Below, piece by piece: positions 14,208 through 16,721 of a stretch of 16,721 bases of DNA; within the stretch, counting starts at the first letter, position 1; each line of letters opens with the position of its first letter. Both the position numbers and the translations under genes were made by a program. The stretch lies in the NCBI GenBank assembly GCA_002471225.1, contig DKPO01000014.1, forward strand, positions 1 to 16,721, written 5' to 3'. The DNA is from Porphyromonadaceae bacterium UBA7332. Its GTDB lineage: Bacteria; Bacteroidota; Bacteroidia; Bacteroidales; UBA7332. The notes beneath the pieces were generated by a model that did not search any database, had not been told where the DNA came from, and saw nothing but the letters and a program-made list of their open reading frames with translations.

Positions 14208-14309
14208 AAGTCTAAATAATTAAGTAAGTAAGTAACAAGTTTAAAACTTTGAACCTGATCAAAATATTAATATCCTAATTTTCAAGGTAAAAGTCCGTAC
14301 AGCTAAATA
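14208..14309 (-). promoter_or_regulatory. Gap before the stalk fimbrillin gene, possible internal promoter
   Basis: This 102-base spacer is far longer than the junction before it and very A+T-rich. On the minus strand ATATTTTG resembles the -7 consensus TAnnTTTG but misses its first two bases. A short direct repeat AAGTAAGTAAGTAA lies near 14222-14235, just ahead of the start codon. A separate promoter for the stalk gene is plausible but not shown. Confidence 0.3.
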
Positions 14310-15299
14310 TCAAAGTTCCAGAGGAACATCAATAGAATCCCAATCCTCGAGATCGGAACCAAAACCTGAATCGGTTGATCCCTCGGGAACTACGTCGGGC
14401 AAAGCCTCAGTCAGATCAACGGGGACCGTCAGTAAAACAGAACCATTCGTCTGCGGAGCAAAACGAATCAGCGAAGTGATATCAACCGTATGACGAATGA
14501 CAGTTTTATCTTTGTCAGTCAGCATAAAAAGCATATCGAGGTAAATCGGCTTAGCCGTATGTCCTGCGATGCTATAGCGGTCTGTCAGTGTGCCATGAAG
14601 CGAAACGCGTGCCGATATAACCCCATCTGTCACGGAGCCTTCGTCGTATTGGCGATTGTTCATCGTGAACTGGATCGTAGCGGGACTACCCGCAGGTTGA
14701 TCGGTCTGTGCGAAAAAGCTTGCCGCGACATTGCGCAAATCAACCAAAGCCGGCATACGCGCATTGTTAAGCCCTTTGACATGGACCGTAATGTCCATAT
14801 AGCTGTTCTTCTGCAAAGGTTCGACACCCACCAGACGCGTATTTTCTTCATCGGGTACAGCGACAAAATCACTGACCGTAGCCACAGCGAGCGGCTCGTG
14901 CTGCCTGATATAATTATCAGCCGGATCGCGGGTCTGAACCGGATTGTCGGACTGCGCATAGAACTCGAGTGTCGCGTATTGCTCGTGACCACGTACGGAC
15001 AGGTATTTAATCTGTTCGCGGATTTCGTTGTGGAAAACCACTGTATATTCGCCAAACGGTAAAGTCACGTAGGACTGAACCGTACGAGGCATATTTTCAA
15101 AGCGATGTTCGCGTATGAGTTTGCCATCGGCTTTGTCATAGAAGTAAACCGTGACATTCTTGACATCTACCCCGGATTTTTCCCAGACTGTACCGATCGG
15201 AATTTGCGCCATTGTATCGCAAGGACCATCAAAAGGCCGGCGATGGCAGGACGTAAAAAATGCGGCAAGTACAATCAGGAGCCAGATAAAAGATCTCAT
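14310..15299 (-). CDS. Fimbrial anchor-like lipoprotein (FimB/Mfa2 or DUF5119 type)
   Basis: This 329-residue lipoprotein has lipobox FFTSC (Cys18). A first Ig-like domain at about 28-115 contains VKNVTVYFYDKADGKLIREH and LPFGEYTVVFHNEIREQI. A second beta domain at about 130-310 contains SYMDITVHVKGLNNARMPAL and GSVLLTVPVDLTEALPD. This two-domain lipoprotein layout, and the place between a DUF3575 gene and the first fimbrillin, match the anchor subunit that holds type V pili in the outer membrane and limits their length. There is no obvious arginine cleavage site near the N-terminus, as expected for an anchor that keeps its lipid. Its ATG overlaps the preceding stop (ATGA), behind a strong GGAGG. 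Mfa2 versus DUF5119 cannot be settled by eye. Confidence 0.75.
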   Translation of the reverse strand: MRSFIWLLIVLAAFFTSCHRRPFDGPCDTMAQIPIGTVWEKSGVDVKNVTVYFYDKADGKLIREHRFENMPRTVQSYVTLPFGEYTVVFHNEIREQIKYLSVRGHEQYATLEFYAQSDNPVQTRDPADNYIRQHEPLAVATVSDFVAVPDEENTRLVGVEPLQKNSYMDITVHVKGLNNARMPALVDLRNVAASFFAQTDQPAGSPATIQFTMNNRQYDEGSVTDGVISARVSLHGTLTDRYSIAGHTAKPIYLDMLFMLTDKDKTVIRHTVDITSLIRFAPQTNGSVLLTVPVDLTEALPDVVPEGSTDSGFGSDLEDWDSIDVPLEL

Positions 15300-16594
15300 A
15301 ACTTACCTCCTTTCTTTTTCAACTTCAGATGAGGGTACCAGACAAGCGATACTTTTGCCCGTGTCGGTCCGATCCACGTGTACTGACCGCTGTACTGACG
15401 AGTCAGATGCCAACGATCGTGAATATCACAGAATTCGGCGTGATAATGCCGGTATTTCGTCCGGAGCACGCCGACTCCTAAAGAAAACTCCATACTGAGA
15501 TTGCGTTTCAGCGGCAGGACGTATCCCCCACTCAGACCGGTCGCGATAAAAAACTCGCCCTGATAGCCTTCCCGTTTCCACTCTAAATCATAGAGACCGC
15601 CTCCGCCATACAGACCGACAAACCAACCCGACAACGGATTGTGTCTGCCCAGCGAGGGGTCTTGCTTTGCGTAATTTGGTTTAAACCAATAGCGAGCTTC
15701 CAGATTACCCGAAAGTACTTCGAGACAGTTCTGCTTGTTCTCCCACAACCACCACGGAAAAATCCATTCGCCGGCTATCGAGAAACGGGGTGCCACAGGC
15801 ACTTCGATCTCCACATTGAGCAGCGTGGCTGCATCAAACAGCAGATTGGTTTTAAGCGCTACGGGACGTACAAGCCGGGACGAAACCGAAGGAACCTCCC
15901 GAACTGCCGGTTCGGACACAAAAGATACCTCTGCCACAGGAGTCACAGGAACCGGTGGCGAAACAGATTCAGTGGTATCGGCAGCAGCCATTTTCACCGG
16001 ATCGAGGTAAAACATCAGACAGGATGATCCGCGTAAATGAGGAAAAATATGCTTTTGATAGTATTTCCACACTTTACCATCCATTAAACGACGCAGAGCC
16101 TGTTCCTTCATCAGAGGATCGTCGGTATTATTGAGAATATGTAACGCCTGAGATTTACAGGGAACATATAAATCATTCGTAATCCACTGACTTAGCCCTT
16201 CCCAGTTTTCGCCCAGGGGTTCTATAATGATTGGATACCGACTCATATCCGTATAGTTTTGCAAAAGGAAATCTCTGACATTTGTTGCTCTTGCCAATGC
16301 CAGACCCTCATTGTAAAGAGGGCTTCCATCAGGTGATGCATAAGAAGTTATCCGTACAGAATCCAACCCTGCCAAGAAGAGTCTGTTATGCATCATTGAA
16401 TCCAGTAGGAGCAGATTTTGCTTATTATGCATATAATCATTTTCAAAAACTGCTTTATCAAAACGAAAATAAATCGTTATATCCTTCTCCTTAAACATAT
16501 TTTGTGTACTTCCCTGTGCCTGTAAGGATATACAAAAAGCGAAGGAAAGGCTCATCAAAAAAAAGAGACTGTTGAAGTGTAAGTATTTCTTCAT
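15296..16594 (-). CDS. OmpA-like / DUF3575 outer-membrane protein, first gene of pilus operon
   Basis: The 432-residue product has a signal peptide ending SLQAQG (about 27 residues). Residues about 37-125 are OmpA-like: ITIYFRFDKAVFENDY, then VRITSYASPDGSPLYNEG and LALARATNVRDFLL, with the Asp and Arg expected for peptidoglycan contact. A Pro/Val-rich linker at about 212-245 follows. The DUF3575 region at about 246-425 (ALKTNLLFDAATLLNVEIEV, GWFVGLYGGGGLYDLEWK, GLSGGYVLPLKRNLSMEFSL) has alternating strands typical of a small outer-membrane barrel. DUF3575 proteins commonly open Bacteroidales pilus operons. A role in tying the assembly site to the cell wall is inferred. It is translationally coupled to the anchor gene. 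Confidence 0.85.
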   Translation of the reverse strand: MKKYLHFNSLFFLMSLSFAFCISLQAQGSTQNMFKEKDITIYFRFDKAVFENDYMHNKQNLLLLDSMMHNRLFLAGLDSVRITSYASPDGSPLYNEGLALARATNVRDFLLQNYTDMSRYPIIIEPLGENWEGLSQWITNDLYVPCKSQALHILNNTDDPLMKEQALRRLMDGKVWKYYQKHIFPHLRGSSCLMFYLDPVKMAAADTTESVSPPVPVTPVAEVSFVSEPAVREVPSVSSRLVRPVALKTNLLFDAATLLNVEIEVPVAPRFSIAGEWIFPWWLWENKQNCLEVLSGNLEARYWFKPNYAKQDPSLGRHNPLSGWFVGLYGGGGLYDLEWKREGYQGEFFIATGLSGGYVLPLKRNLSMEFSLGVGVLRTKYRHYHAEFCDIHDRWHLTRQYSGQYTWIGPTRAKVSLVWYPHLKLKKKGGKL

Positions 16595-16721
16595 TTGTTT
16601 TCATGCTTATTCATATCCTATACATTTAGCTAATTCCTAACCTATGATGTCATCAAGTCAGAAGAGTAAGTTCTGCAAGAGACAACCATATTCGGTTTAT
16701 AAAGCATTATTGTTTACATTT
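16595..16721 (-). promoter_or_regulatory. Upstream region of the pilus operon
   Basis: These 127 bases before the first pilus gene should contain at least part of its leader and possibly the promoter. No exact TAnnTTTG was found. A perfect 5-bp dyad TGATG-T-CATCA near 16645-16655 could be an operator. The upstream gene is outside the window. Confidence 0.3.

Noticed and set aside
14490..15062. 190-codon plus-strand and 131-codon minus-strand frames within the anchor-like gene
   Set aside because: Both overlap the anchor lipoprotein in other frames. Only the 329-aa frame has a signal peptide, lipobox, strong ribosome binding site and ATGA coupling.

Overview
The window looks like a chromosomal accessory region of a member of the Bacteroidales (Bacteroides/Parabacteroides-like). 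This rests on a complete type V (FimA/Mfa-type) pilus operon of lipoprotein pilins, a DUF4248 protein, a promoter with the Bacteroidales -7 pattern TAnnTTTG, mostly weak Shine-Dalgarno sequences and moderate G+C with A+T-rich spacers. No rRNA, tRNA, transposase, integrase or CRISPR array was seen.

Layout from left to right. (1) Positions 1-676 are gene-free and hold degenerate tandem repeats (period about 141 bp) built from hairpins, followed by a strong terminator hairpin. (2) Positions 787-3587, minus strand, form a small replication-like module. In transcription order it has a 37-aa one-helix membrane protein, a DUF4248 protein, a structured leader ending in a terminator-like element, a winged-helix DnaD-like replication protein and an accessory DnaB-type helicase whose start lies 140 bp inside the preceding gene. 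(3) Positions 4024-4990, plus strand, hold a two-gene cassette: a Panacea-domain (DUF4065) antitoxin-like protein and a 140-aa partner that is probably its toxin. (4) Positions 5136-5840 hold an unrecognised 166-aa gene bracketed by an imperfect 17/18-bp inverted repeat, with terminators on both strands. (5) Positions 5861-6625 are non-coding and packed with stem-loops. Six share one geometry and an almost invariant 6-nt loop while their stems differ completely. Read on the minus strand, every one of these six loops presents a start codon followed at once by a stop codon (ATG-TGA five times, ATG-TAG once). This is the strongest candidate for something undescribed. (6) Positions 6715-16594, minus strand, are a seven-gene type V pilus operon.

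The pilus operon starts at 16594. Its order is: an OmpA-like/DUF3575 outer-membrane protein; a lipoprotein resembling Mfa2/DUF5119 anchor subunits; an A+T-richer fimbrillin that is the likely stalk; a fimbrillin with a FISUMP-like C-terminal domain; another fimbrillin; a 913-aa DUF4906-type tip protein; and a small secreted FISUMP-like protein. The four pilin-like subunits carry a lipobox and then a Thr-Arg site, in keeping with type V assembly, in which lipoprotein precursors are cut after an arginine and polymerise by strand exchange. A hairpin just after the putative stalk gene could support higher expression of that subunit.

All functional calls come from motifs read by eye. No database search, folding or alignment was run.
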